38,359 nt of DNA from Rhodobacter sp. (lineage in GTDB: Bacteria; Pseudomonadota; Alphaproteobacteria; Rhodobacterales; Rhodobacteraceae): the NCBI GenBank assembly GCA_027487575.1, contig JAIYDJ010000094.1:1-38359 (forward strand). Reading direction: 5' to 3'. The position numbers were made by a program, and so were the translations under genes. How positions within the stretch are numbered: the first letter of the stretch is position 1; each line of letters starts with the position of its first letter. The notes beneath the pieces were generated by a model. It did no database searches. It saw only the letters and a list, made by a program, of their open reading frames with translations, and was not told the DNA's origin. This document shows positions 9,152-17,121 of this stretch, in pieces.

Positions 9152-9955
9152 TCACCTCTGACCTGGTGCCGGATTGACAGCGCAGGATACAAAGTCACTG
9201 ACACGGCTTTGGAAGTCCATCGCGCCATCAAGATATTGTCGAAAATAGAACATTGTCACACCGACCCCCCGACTGAAGAAATAGTGATCGCATGCCGGAT
9301 GCATAAGATCGGGACTGAACGGTGGATCGCAATTGATGACCGCGTTCAATTGCCCACGGTCATCCCGCGACACATAGATATCATCAATTGGTGACGCCGA
9401 TTTGCTTGACCCTTCGGTATCAAGCCATTCAAGGCCATGCACTTCGCCGAGAGAGCCGGGAATTTCGGAAATCTCTGCTTTTGCACCGAACTGGGCAAAG
9501 CCGATTGCGATTTCCTCAAGAGGGATCATCCACCAAATCCTGACAAACAAATAATCCCACCGACCTTCATTCTTTCGGGTAAGTGTCTCTTCTGGGGAAA
9601 CAGGCGCAAGTGTTTCCATGTCCAGACGAAGATGGAATGAGCCATCCTCATATCCGCCAATCATCTTCGGATAGATTTCCCAGTATTCCTTTGGCAGCCT
9701 GATGCCGATCCGACTGCCATCTTCGGGAAGGATCAGGATGTTTTCGACCAGATCGCCAAACGCGCCCGGTACCCGGCATGCATCGTTGGCGAAGGCTGCG
9801 TTAGTGTTGGGTAAATGCAACAGAAGAAAGACAATATAGACTTTTCCAAGGTGGCTCTTCCTTCGATCAGCACATCGCCACAGAACCGTCTTGCCAAGTC
9901 GATGGTGTGCCGCCATCGCATCGCGCAGCCCGTTAATTCCCGGCGGTAGATTCAT
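9152..9955 (-). CDS. Secreted hypothetical protein, lower-GC orphan
   Basis: I do not recognise this family. The frame is open far upstream, but overlap with the permease gene at 9994 limits the start. ATG 9955 or ATG 9916 are both possible, and neither has a strong ribosome site. A hydrophobic stretch (VYIVFLLLHLPNTNAAFA) ending in an AFA-like cleavage site suggests export, though it begins unusually far (about 27 residues or more) from either start. The mature part is rich in aromatic and acidic residues. It has paired cysteines near the C-terminus (INCDPP ... HPACDHYFF), which could form a disulphide in the periplasm. Codon use is more AT-rich than in the flanking genes, pointing to acquisition. 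No neighbour suggests a role. Confidence 0.55.
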   Translation of the reverse strand: MNLPPGINGLRDAMAAHHRLGKTVLWRCADRRKSHLGKVYIVFLLLHLPNTNAAFANDACRVPGAFGDLVENILILPEDGSRIGIRLPKEYWEIYPKMIGGYEDGSFHLRLDMETLAPVSPEETLTRKNEGRWDYLFVRIWWMIPLEEIAIGFAQFGAKAEISEIPGSLGEVHGLEWLDTEGSSKSASPIDDIYVSRDDRGQLNAVINCDPPFSPDLMHPACDHYFFSRGVGVTMFYFRQYLDGAMDFQSRVSDFVSCAVNPAPGQR

Positions 9956-9993
9956 CCAACCAAAAAGACCGAAAGGGCCACTAATCGGGAAAG

Positions 9994-11169
9994 TCACCGA
10001 TAGGGGTCCGCCGCGTCGCGCAGGCCGTCGCCCATGAAGTTGAAGGCGAGCACCACTAGAAACACCGGCAGCATCGGGAACAGCAGCCACGGATAGAACG
10101 CCAGCACCGACACGTCCCGCGCCTCGGTCAACAGGATTCCCCAACTGGTGATCGGCGGGCGCAGGCCGAGGCCGAGGAAGGACAGCGCGGTTTCACCGAG
10201 GATCATTCCCGGAATGGCCAGCGTGGCGCTGGCGATCAGGTGCGACATGAAGCCGGGCACCAGATGCCGCCCGATGATCCGCGATTGTCCCGCCCCCATC
10301 AGTTGTGCCGCCAGAACGTAATCCTCCTCGCGCAGCGCAAAGAGTTTGGACCGCACGGCCCGCGCGAGGCCGGTCCAGTCCAGCAGGCCGAGGATCATCG
10401 TGATGCCGAGGTAGACGACGATCGGGCTCCATGTCACCGGCATGATCGCGGCCAGCGCGAGCCAAAGGGGGATAGACGGAATGGCCTGCAACACCTCGAT
10501 CACACGCTGGGAGATCAGGTCGAACCAGCCGCCGCGATAACCCGCGATACCGCCGATCACGATGCCGAGGACAAAGGACAGGATGATGCCGAACAGCCCG
10601 ATGGTCAGCGAGATGCGCGCGCCATAAAGGGTGCGGGACAGCATGTCGCGGCCCAGACGGTCGGTGCCCAGAAGAAACGCCTGCCCGCCTTCCGCCGGGC
10701 ACATCAGGTGCACATCGCCTTCGATCAGCCCCCACAACCGGTAGGGCGCGCCATGGCAGAAGAACCGCAGCTTCTGCACATCGGTCCGGTCTTCGGTATA
10801 GACGCGACGCAGGGTTTCCATGTCCAGAACCATGTCGCGGCCATAGACATAGGGGCCGACGAAACTGCCTTCGTGGAACAGCCGGATGCCCTGCGGCGGG
10901 GCATGGATGAAATCGGTGTTGCGGGTCTGCAGGCCGTAAGGCGCCAGAAATTCGACGACCAGGATCATCAGGTACATCGCAGCCAGAAACACGGCGGCAA
11001 TCACCGCGATGCGGTGCTTGCGGAATTTCCACCACATCAGCCGCAACTGCGAAGCGCCATAGACGCGTTCCTGTTCGGCCGTCATGGCGGTGACGGACTG
11101 CGCATCGAACGGCGCATCGGACACATAATGCGGCAGGGGTGCGCCGGGTTCGGGAAGCCAGTTCGTCAC
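9994..11169 (-). CDS. Peptide ABC transporter permease, OppC/YejE type
   Basis: This is the second inner-membrane permease of a peptide-type ABC importer. The 391-residue product has a cytosolic N-terminus, a first span near residues 50-75 and a periplasmic insert of about 100 residues, as in YejE-like proteins. The OppC-type signature LGTDRLGRDMLSRTLYGAR precedes a five-span core. The EAA loop (LMGAGQSRIIGRHLVPGF) contacts the ATPase. It begins with GTG at 11169 inside the stop of the upstream permease (GTGA overlap). No ATPase gene follows; the fused ATPase lies on the other strand from 17122. Substrate is probably a peptide or a peptide-like compound. Confidence 0.9.
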   Translation of the reverse strand: MTNWLPEPGAPLPHYVSDAPFDAQSVTAMTAEQERVYGASQLRLMWWKFRKHRIAVIAAVFLAAMYLMILVVEFLAPYGLQTRNTDFIHAPPQGIRLFHEGSFVGPYVYGRDMVLDMETLRRVYTEDRTDVQKLRFFCHGAPYRLWGLIEGDVHLMCPAEGGQAFLLGTDRLGRDMLSRTLYGARISLTIGLFGIILSFVLGIVIGGIAGYRGGWFDLISQRVIEVLQAIPSIPLWLALAAIMPVTWSPIVVYLGITMILGLLDWTGLARAVRSKLFALREEDYVLAAQLMGAGQSRIIGRHLVPGFMSHLIASATLAIPGMILGETALSFLGLGLRPPITSWGILLTEARDVSVLAFYPWLLFPMLPVFLVVLAFNFMGDGLRDAADPYR

Positions 11170-12164
11170 TTGGTGCTGCCCCCTGCAAGCCGGATGCGCG
11201 GGTCGAGCAGGGCCAGCGCGATGTCGGACACCAGCACGCCGACGACGGACAGAAAGGCCAGAAACATCAGGAACGACCCCGCAAGATACATGTCCTGGCT
11301 TTGCAGCGCGCGGATCAGCATCGGCCCGGTGGTCTCAAGACTCAGCACGATCGCTGTGATCTCGGCCCCCGAAATGATCGCGGGCAGGATCGACCCGATG
11401 TCCGCGATGAAGAAGTTCAGCGACATCCTCAGCGGATATTTGACCAGACTGCGGAACGGCGCCAGCCCCTTGGCCCGTGCCGTGGTCACATACTGCTTTT
11501 GCAGTTCGTCCAGCAGGTTGGCGCGCAGGCGGCGGATCATCCCCGCGGTGCCGGCGGTGCCGATGATGATGACGGGTATCCAGATATGCTCGAGAATCGA
11601 GATGAACTTGTCCCCCGACATCGGCTGATTGACGAATTCCTTGTCCATCAGACCGCCGATCGAGATGCCGAACCACAGGTTGGCGAAATACATCAGGATC
11701 AGCGCCATCATGAAATTCGGGATCGCCAGACCGATCAGACCCATGAACGTCAGGCCGTAATCGCCCCAACTGTATTGCCGCGTGGCGGAATAGATGCCGA
11801 TGGGAAAGGCCACCGCCCAGGTGAAGATGATCGTGACGACCGACACGAGGATGGTCAGCCACAGCCGGTCGCCCACGACCTCGGAAACCGGCAGGCGGTA
11901 TTCGAACGAATAGCCGAAATCGCCGACCAGCAGCCCGCCCGCCCAGTGCAGATAGCGAATGACCATCGGCTGATCAAAGCCATAGCGGACGCGCAGTTCC
12001 TCCACTTCGGCCAGATCGGCGTCTTCGCCTGCCGCCTTCAGTTCGGCGATATAGCTTTCGAAATAGTCGCCCGGAGGCAGTTCGATGATGATGAAGACCA
12101 GCATCGAAATCAGGATCAGGGTGGGCACCATCACCAGACAGCGCCACAGGATGTAGCGGATCAT
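11166..12164 (-). CDS. Peptide ABC transporter permease, OppB/YejB type
   Basis: This is the first permease of the importer, 332 residues. It has the typical N-terminal span MIRYILWRCLVMVPTLILIS and a periplasmic loop with the OppB-type LPPGDYFESYI segment. The remaining spans carry the EAA-type motif VTTARAKGLAPFRSLVKYPL. It starts at an ATG inside the stop of the binding-protein gene (ATGA, 12161-12164) and overlaps the next permease by GTGA. The three genes therefore form one tightly coupled operon with matched synthesis. Confidence 0.92.
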   Translation of the reverse strand: MIRYILWRCLVMVPTLILISMLVFIIIELPPGDYFESYIAELKAAGEDADLAEVEELRVRYGFDQPMVIRYLHWAGGLLVGDFGYSFEYRLPVSEVVGDRLWLTILVSVVTIIFTWAVAFPIGIYSATRQYSWGDYGLTFMGLIGLAIPNFMMALILMYFANLWFGISIGGLMDKEFVNQPMSGDKFISILEHIWIPVIIIGTAGTAGMIRRLRANLLDELQKQYVTTARAKGLAPFRSLVKYPLRMSLNFFIADIGSILPAIISGAEITAIVLSLETTGPMLIRALQSQDMYLAGSFLMFLAFLSVVGVLVSDIALALLDPRIRLAGGSTK

Positions 12165-14047
12165 GCCTGCGCGTCTCCGTCCAGCCAGAAGGTGTCGGGC
12201 ATGTAGACACCCAGATAGGACGTCGGATCGAAGCCGTAAAAGCCCTTTTCCGGCATGTTCTGCAGACGGGCCGACCGCAGGATCGGCTGCAGGGTTGCGT
12301 TGACGATCCCGATCGAAAACACTTGGTCTGCGTGGGCGGCCAGCATTTCATGCCATATCCGGGTGCGTTCGTCCTGCGACCGGCTGCGGAGCCAGTTTTC
12401 ATACCGGGCAAGCTGGTCGAGTGCGGCGGGCATGTCGGGTGCCTCGCCGGCCTCTCCATGCGACATGTAATATGCCCCCCACAGCGGCCATGACAACAGC
12501 GAGTCGCCTGTCGGTGCCAGCGCGGCGGGCGACATGTCTGCGGTGGGCACCCCGTTGTCCATTCCGACCCAGGCCGACATCACGATCTCGCCCGCAAGCG
12601 CACGACTGCGGAAGATGTCGCGCTGCGACACGCGGATGAACATGGCGACGCCGACTTCGCGCAGATGGTCGGTGACCAGTTCCAGCACATCGGTTTCGAC
12701 CGGGCTTTCCCCCGTCGATTCAACGATCAGGTTCATCGGCCGACCATCCGGCAACAGTCGGATTCCGGTGATGTTCCGCTTGTCGAGCCCCGCTTCGTCC
12801 AGCAGCGCGCCGGCCTGTTCGGGGTCATAGGCGGCCCAGGCCGTGGCGTATTCCGGCTTGTACAGAGCCGACCCCGGCAACACCGAATCCGCCGCCTCGT
12901 TGGCCAGCCCGAAGAACGACACCATGTTCACCTCGTGCCGCGCGATGGCCAGCGACAGGGCGCGCCGCACCCGCACGTCCTGCATGACCGCCCGCCAGAC
13001 CGGATCGGCGCAATTGAGGTTCGGCACCAGCGCAAGCCGCGATCCTTGCGTGCGCTGCCACAGGTCCACCTTGACCGGCTGGCGCTTTTCGGCGGCCTTC
13101 AGAAAGGTGTAGTCGACAAAGTCGATCCCGACCATCTGCAGGTCGCTTTGCCCCGCCCCGGTCTGTGCTGCGATGATCTCGGACGAACTTACGTTCAGCA
13201 GGACGCGGTCGATGTAGGGCAACTGCTGCCCGGCCTGATCGACCCTGTGAAAGAAGGCGTTCCTTTCGAACACGAACTGTTCGGCGGGCGGCGGCGTGGT
13301 GTTGCGCCACGGGTCCAGCGTCGGCAGGTCCGGATTCTCGGGCCGGTAGGTGCGCGACATCTTGGTGTGCAGGTCTTTCCAGTCATCCACCCGCTGCGCC
13401 TCGACATGGGCGGCAAGACTGGCCTCGTCGGCGTAATCGGCGTGGAACTGCTTCATGTAGGCAGCGGGAAGAACCATCACCAGCGGCGACGCAGCGGCAA
13501 GCCGCGGCAGGAACCCCGGCATCGGATCTTCCCAGGTGTAGCGCACGGTCAGCGCATCGATCACTTCGAAGGTCGGGCCCTTGCCCATCGAAAGAAGATC
13601 GGCGGGAAGCCCGCCCTTGCGCAGCTTCTTGTTCAGAAGGACGTCGTCCCAGTAATACCGGAAGTCGTCCGACGTCAGCGGACTGCCATCCGACCAGCGG
13701 TGCCCGGCCCGCAGGTGAAAGGTGAAGACGCGGTCGTCGACCACATCGAAACCCAGCAGGATATCTGGCTGCAGGTTCAGGTTCATGTCATAGCCGATCA
13801 GGCGGGCATAGCCGTTGATCGTCATGAACCGGATGTCGCGCTGCCCGGCGATCAATTGCCGGATCGTGCCGCCGCGCACGCCGGTGGTACGGCCCATCGC
13901 GGGCAGGTCAATCACCCGGGGCTGCAGCGGCAGGCGGGCGGCGGTGTCTGCATCCGGCGGGGTAGGGGTGGTGGCGAAGGACGGCAAAGGCGCCATCGCC
14001 CCGGCCATCAGGCCCAGAAACCCGCGCCGCGGGATCACCGCTTGCAC
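12161..14047 (-). CDS. Peptide ABC transporter substrate-binding protein, YejA/DppA-like
   Basis: This is the periplasmic solute-binding protein of family 5, 628 residues, a length typical of YejA-like proteins. The N-terminus MQAVIPRRGFLGLMAGAMAP contains a twin-arginine motif (RRGFLGL) before a short hydrophobic core, so Tat export is likely. The family core includes the segment FTFHLRAGHRWSDGSPLTSD (about residues 108-127) and the later FRYYWDD. It leads the binding-protein/permease operon. A promoter must lie in 14048-14238, where I could not pick a clear one. The substrate is probably an oligopeptide, but the Yej family also takes modified peptides such as microcin C. Confidence 0.9.
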   Translation of the reverse strand: MQAVIPRRGFLGLMAGAMAPLPSFATTPTPPDADTAARLPLQPRVIDLPAMGRTTGVRGGTIRQLIAGQRDIRFMTINGYARLIGYDMNLNLQPDILLGFDVVDDRVFTFHLRAGHRWSDGSPLTSDDFRYYWDDVLLNKKLRKGGLPADLLSMGKGPTFEVIDALTVRYTWEDPMPGFLPRLAAASPLVMVLPAAYMKQFHADYADEASLAAHVEAQRVDDWKDLHTKMSRTYRPENPDLPTLDPWRNTTPPPAEQFVFERNAFFHRVDQAGQQLPYIDRVLLNVSSSEIIAAQTGAGQSDLQMVGIDFVDYTFLKAAEKRQPVKVDLWQRTQGSRLALVPNLNCADPVWRAVMQDVRVRRALSLAIARHEVNMVSFFGLANEAADSVLPGSALYKPEYATAWAAYDPEQAGALLDEAGLDKRNITGIRLLPDGRPMNLIVESTGESPVETDVLELVTDHLREVGVAMFIRVSQRDIFRSRALAGEIVMSAWVGMDNGVPTADMSPAALAPTGDSLLSWPLWGAYYMSHGEAGEAPDMPAALDQLARYENWLRSRSQDERTRIWHEMLAAHADQVFSIGIVNATLQPILRSARLQNMPEKGFYGFDPTSYLGVYMPDTFWLDGDAQA

Positions 14048-14238
14048 ACGAACAGGTTGCGGGCGCGCGGGCGGGAAAAGCAGATGGATTTGCGGTCGGT
14101 CACCACGTCATCTCCACCCCGTGCGCAAAAATGCTGTGGCCGATACGGGGCCCGCACGAGTCTGCCAGAGACTAGCCGAGCAGATTTTCGCTGTCTATCG
14201 ACAAACCCACGAAGTTTTGAAGACAGAGGGACCCTGCC

Positions 14239-15573
14239 CTAAATGGCCAGTGCCGGACGGGTCTGCCCTTTCATGTCGCGGAACAGCTTCATCACCTGTT
14301 CGACATCCGATGCTTCCTCTTCCAGTTCCGCCGCCAATACCGCCGACCGGTTGGCGGCCAGAAGACCCGGCGAAGGCAGATACACGCTTACCTCGTCCCG
14401 GATGCCCCGCAGGGTTTCATGACCCTTGAACTCCCATGCGCCTTCGCAATAGGCGATGAAGTCCTCGCTTGCGATGACCTGCACCCCGTATTTCTTGGTC
14501 AGGCTTTCCAGCCGCTGAACCTCGTTCACCGCCGCCCCGAAGGCCGAAAAGGTCAAGCGGTGCTTCAGCCCGACATTGCCCAGCATGACATTTCCGACAT
14601 GCAGGCCGATGCCGAACCGCAATTCGCCGTCACCCGCCGCCTTGCGACGAAGGTTAAGCTCGGCCATCCGGCTTTGCGCCTCGGCCACGGCGTTCAAGGC
14701 GGCGCGGGCGGCGACCTGCGACGGCTCGCGGTGGCGGTCGCAGGGATAGGCTGCCAGAAACCCGTCACCGATGAAGGCCAGAATCTCGCCCCCGTTGCCA
14801 TGGAACGGGGCCGCGATCGCGTCGAAGAACTGATTGAGCGTATCCACATAGTCCTGACGGCCCTCAGCCTCGGCCAGCGCTGTCGAATCCCGCATGTCGC
14901 CCATGACCAGAACGGCCCGGATCGTCTCGACATCGCCGCGCCGCACCTGCCCCGACAAGACCCGCTTTCCGGAACTGGGGCCAAGATAGGTCGTCATCAT
15001 GTTGTCGGCCAGTTTGGCAAGGACAGCCATCTTCGACGCCACGGCCAGGTTTTCCTGCAACCGCAGCAGCGCCTTGATCATGTTGTCGGTAAATCCGCCG
15101 GGCCGGTCCGTGGCCCAGGACCCCATCATCCCCTGCCCCGCGCTTTGGTTGAAGGACTGCACGAAGCCCAGATAATCGGTCGCCCCCAGCGCCAGAAGAT
15201 CGGTGAACACCGGAAACTCGGGCACGTCTTCGGGGTACAGCCTGCGACGCAGATGGTCCAGATCGTTCGACAGCATGTAGAAATGCGGGCTGCGCATGAA
15301 GGCTTCGCGGCGCTGGCCTTCATCGGTCGGACGGAACCCCTGCACGGTCAGACCCTGCCCGCGTTTCCAGGTGAACCCCATGGCATGATAAAGCGGGTGC
15401 AGCATCGAAAAGCCAAGATGCACGCGGACCAGCGGCATGCCCGCAGCAGCAAGCCGTTCGCAGACACCGCTGATCAGGGTTTCCAGATCGTCACCGCGCA
15501 GGGCGGATTGCTTCAGCCACCACGCCACCCGGTCGATCAGCGTGTCGGACAGGTCTTCGGCAACTCGGGTCAT
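14239..15573 (-). CDS. Class III adenylate/guanylate cyclase-like protein
   Basis: The 444-residue product (ATG 15573, preceded by GAGGA; the frame is open to 15648) joins an N-terminal domain of unknown type to a C-terminal class III cyclase domain. There is no membrane span. The metal-binding Asp pair is visible in MGDMRDST (about residues 250-257) and FIGDGF (about 291-296). The transition-state positions Asn and Arg are in FGAAVNEVQRLE. However, the purine-specifying Lys expected in EILKFIGD is Ala (EILAFIGD). The second specificity position (Asp/Thr) appears to be Ser. Activity or base preference may be altered. It is divergent from a DUF3095 gene and sits between the two halves of the peptide transporter. 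Confidence 0.88.
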   Translation of the reverse strand: MTRVAEDLSDTLIDRVAWWLKQSALRGDDLETLISGVCERLAAAGMPLVRVHLGFSMLHPLYHAMGFTWKRGQGLTVQGFRPTDEGQRREAFMRSPHFYMLSNDLDHLRRRLYPEDVPEFPVFTDLLALGATDYLGFVQSFNQSAGQGMMGSWATDRPGGFTDNMIKALLRLQENLAVASKMAVLAKLADNMMTTYLGPSSGKRVLSGQVRRGDVETIRAVLVMGDMRDSTALAEAEGRQDYVDTLNQFFDAIAAPFHGNGGEILAFIGDGFLAAYPCDRHREPSQVAARAALNAVAEAQSRMAELNLRRKAAGDGELRFGIGLHVGNVMLGNVGLKHRLTFSAFGAAVNEVQRLESLTKKYGVQVIASEDFIAYCEGAWEFKGHETLRGIRDEVSVYLPSPGLLAANRSAVLAAELEEEASDVEQVMKLFRDMKGQTRPALAI

Positions 15574-15800
15574 CGGGTCCTCGTCAGGAACTGCGGCCCG
15601 AGGATGGCGTTCAATCACGTCATGGCTTCGGGGCCGGCTTGTCGGCACGATCAGTGCCCTTACCTGCCTTCATATAGATGCTGGCCTGCGCAATACCAGT
15701 GCCTGCGATGGGCCCGCCGCTGTTGGACAGACCTGTCACATCCGCGTGGGAGAAATGTGCAGAACCGGCATGCGCCGCGAAAGTCTGCTAGACTGGCCGC

Positions 15801-16964
15801 ATGCAGATGACCGCCGACCACACCCTTGCCCTGCCCGCCTTCGCGCGGTTCGAAGACGTGGCCGATCCTTCGGTGTATCAACCGCTGCCTGACGACTGGG
15901 CGCTGGCGATGGCGGACGTGGTCAGTTCGACCGCCGCGATTGCCGAAGGGCGGTACAAGTCGGTCAACATGGCCGGGGCTGCGGTGATTTCGGCGGTTCT
16001 GAATGCGGTGGGGATGAAACATCTGCCCTTCGTCTTTGGCGGCGATGGCGCGTTCATCGCCGTGCCGCCCGTCGCACAGGAGGCGGCGCGCGGGGCACTG
16101 GCGGATGTCGGTCGCTGGGTGACGGACGAAATGCAGCTTGACCTGCGCACCGCGCTGGTCCCCTTGGCGGCAATCCGTGCTGCGGGGCATGACGTGCGTG
16201 CGGCGCGGTTTCAGGCCAGCACCGAAGTCGGCTATGCGATGTTTGCGGGCGGCGGGGCAAGCTGGGCCGAGGCGCAGATGAAGCAGGGCGCCTTCGCGGT
16301 GGCGCCCTCTGCACCCGGCGCGCGGCCCGATCTGACCGGGCTGTCGTGCCGGTGGAACCCGGTCACGACGCGCAACGGCCATATCGTGTCGATGATCGTG
16401 GTGCCGGGGCTGGCCGGCTATGACGCGGCCTTCCGGGCGTTTGTGGACCGCCTGCTGGCACTTGCGGGCGAAGGCGCGCGGCAGGGCAACCCCGTTCCCG
16501 ACGGCGGACCGCCACTGAAGCTGTCGATGGCCGGGGTCGAGGCCGAGGCGCGGCTTGCGAAGGGCTGGCTGGCGCGGATGAAGACACGGGTGGGGGTCAC
16601 GCTGATCGCGGCGCTTTTGATCGTGCTGCACCGGTTCGACCGGCGTCTGGGTGATTTCGACGCGCGCGAATACGTCAAGGACATTGAACTTAACGCCGAT
16701 TTCCGCAAGTTCGACGACGGATTGAAGATGACGATCGACGTGACGGGCGACCAGTTGGGCCGGATCGAGGCAATGCTGGCCGGGGCGGCCGCAGAGGGGT
16801 TGTGCCGCTACGGTCTTCACACCCAGACCTCTGCCTTGATGACCTGCATCGTGCCCACACCGATGACCCGCGACCACATGCACTTTGTCGACGGGGGGGC
16901 GGGGGGTTACGCCGAGGCGGCAAAGCGGCTGAAGGCGGGTGGACCGGCACCGATGCCCGCCTGA
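15801..16964 (+). CDS. DUF3095 family, cyclase-like protein
   Basis: This 387-residue protein matches the DUF3095 family as I remember it, which looks like a remote relative of nucleotidyl cyclases. The N-terminal segment MADVVSSTAAIAEGRYKSVN resembles the first metal-binding motif (ADxxxST). FVFGGDGAFIAVP resembles the second (GGDG). A helix near residues 255-275 (VGVTLIAALLIVLHRF) is hydrophobic but probably not a full membrane span. The biochemical role of the family is unknown to me. It is transcribed away from the class III cyclase across a 227-base gap, so shared control is plausible. A TAGACT -10-like box ends 8 bases before the ATG, hinting at a near-leaderless mRNA. Confidence 0.85.
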   Translation: MQMTADHTLALPAFARFEDVADPSVYQPLPDDWALAMADVVSSTAAIAEGRYKSVNMAGAAVISAVLNAVGMKHLPFVFGGDGAFIAVPPVAQEAARGALADVGRWVTDEMQLDLRTALVPLAAIRAAGHDVRAARFQASTEVGYAMFAGGGASWAEAQMKQGAFAVAPSAPGARPDLTGLSCRWNPVTTRNGHIVSMIVVPGLAGYDAAFRAFVDRLLALAGEGARQGNPVPDGGPPLKLSMAGVEAEARLAKGWLARMKTRVGVTLIAALLIVLHRFDRRLGDFDAREYVKDIELNADFRKFDDGLKMTIDVTGDQLGRIEAMLAGAAAEGLCRYGLHTQTSALMTCIVPTPMTRDHMHFVDGGAGGYAEAAKRLKAGGPAPMPA

Positions 16965-17057
16965 TCCGGCTGCAACGGCCTGCCAGACCGATCCGTTTCC
17001 CATCCTGACCTCTGGCCATCCAGCATCCTGCCGCCGCGCGGCCCCCCACAATCCCCG

Positions 17058-17086
17058 TTTACGGGTGCACCTTGCTGCGCTAGCGT
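17058..17086 (+). promoter_or_regulatory. Candidate promoter for the peptide-transporter ATPase gene
   Basis: TTTACG (17058-17063) and TAGCGT (17081-17086) are spaced by 17 bases in the 157-base gap after the DUF3095 gene. The start codon follows 36 bases later. The spacing is ideal and the hexamers are fair, so independent transcription of the ATPase gene is plausible. Confidence 0.4.
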
Positions 17087-17121
17087 CGCGCGGGACGGAA
17101 CCCGGCACAGCGGAGATGGGG

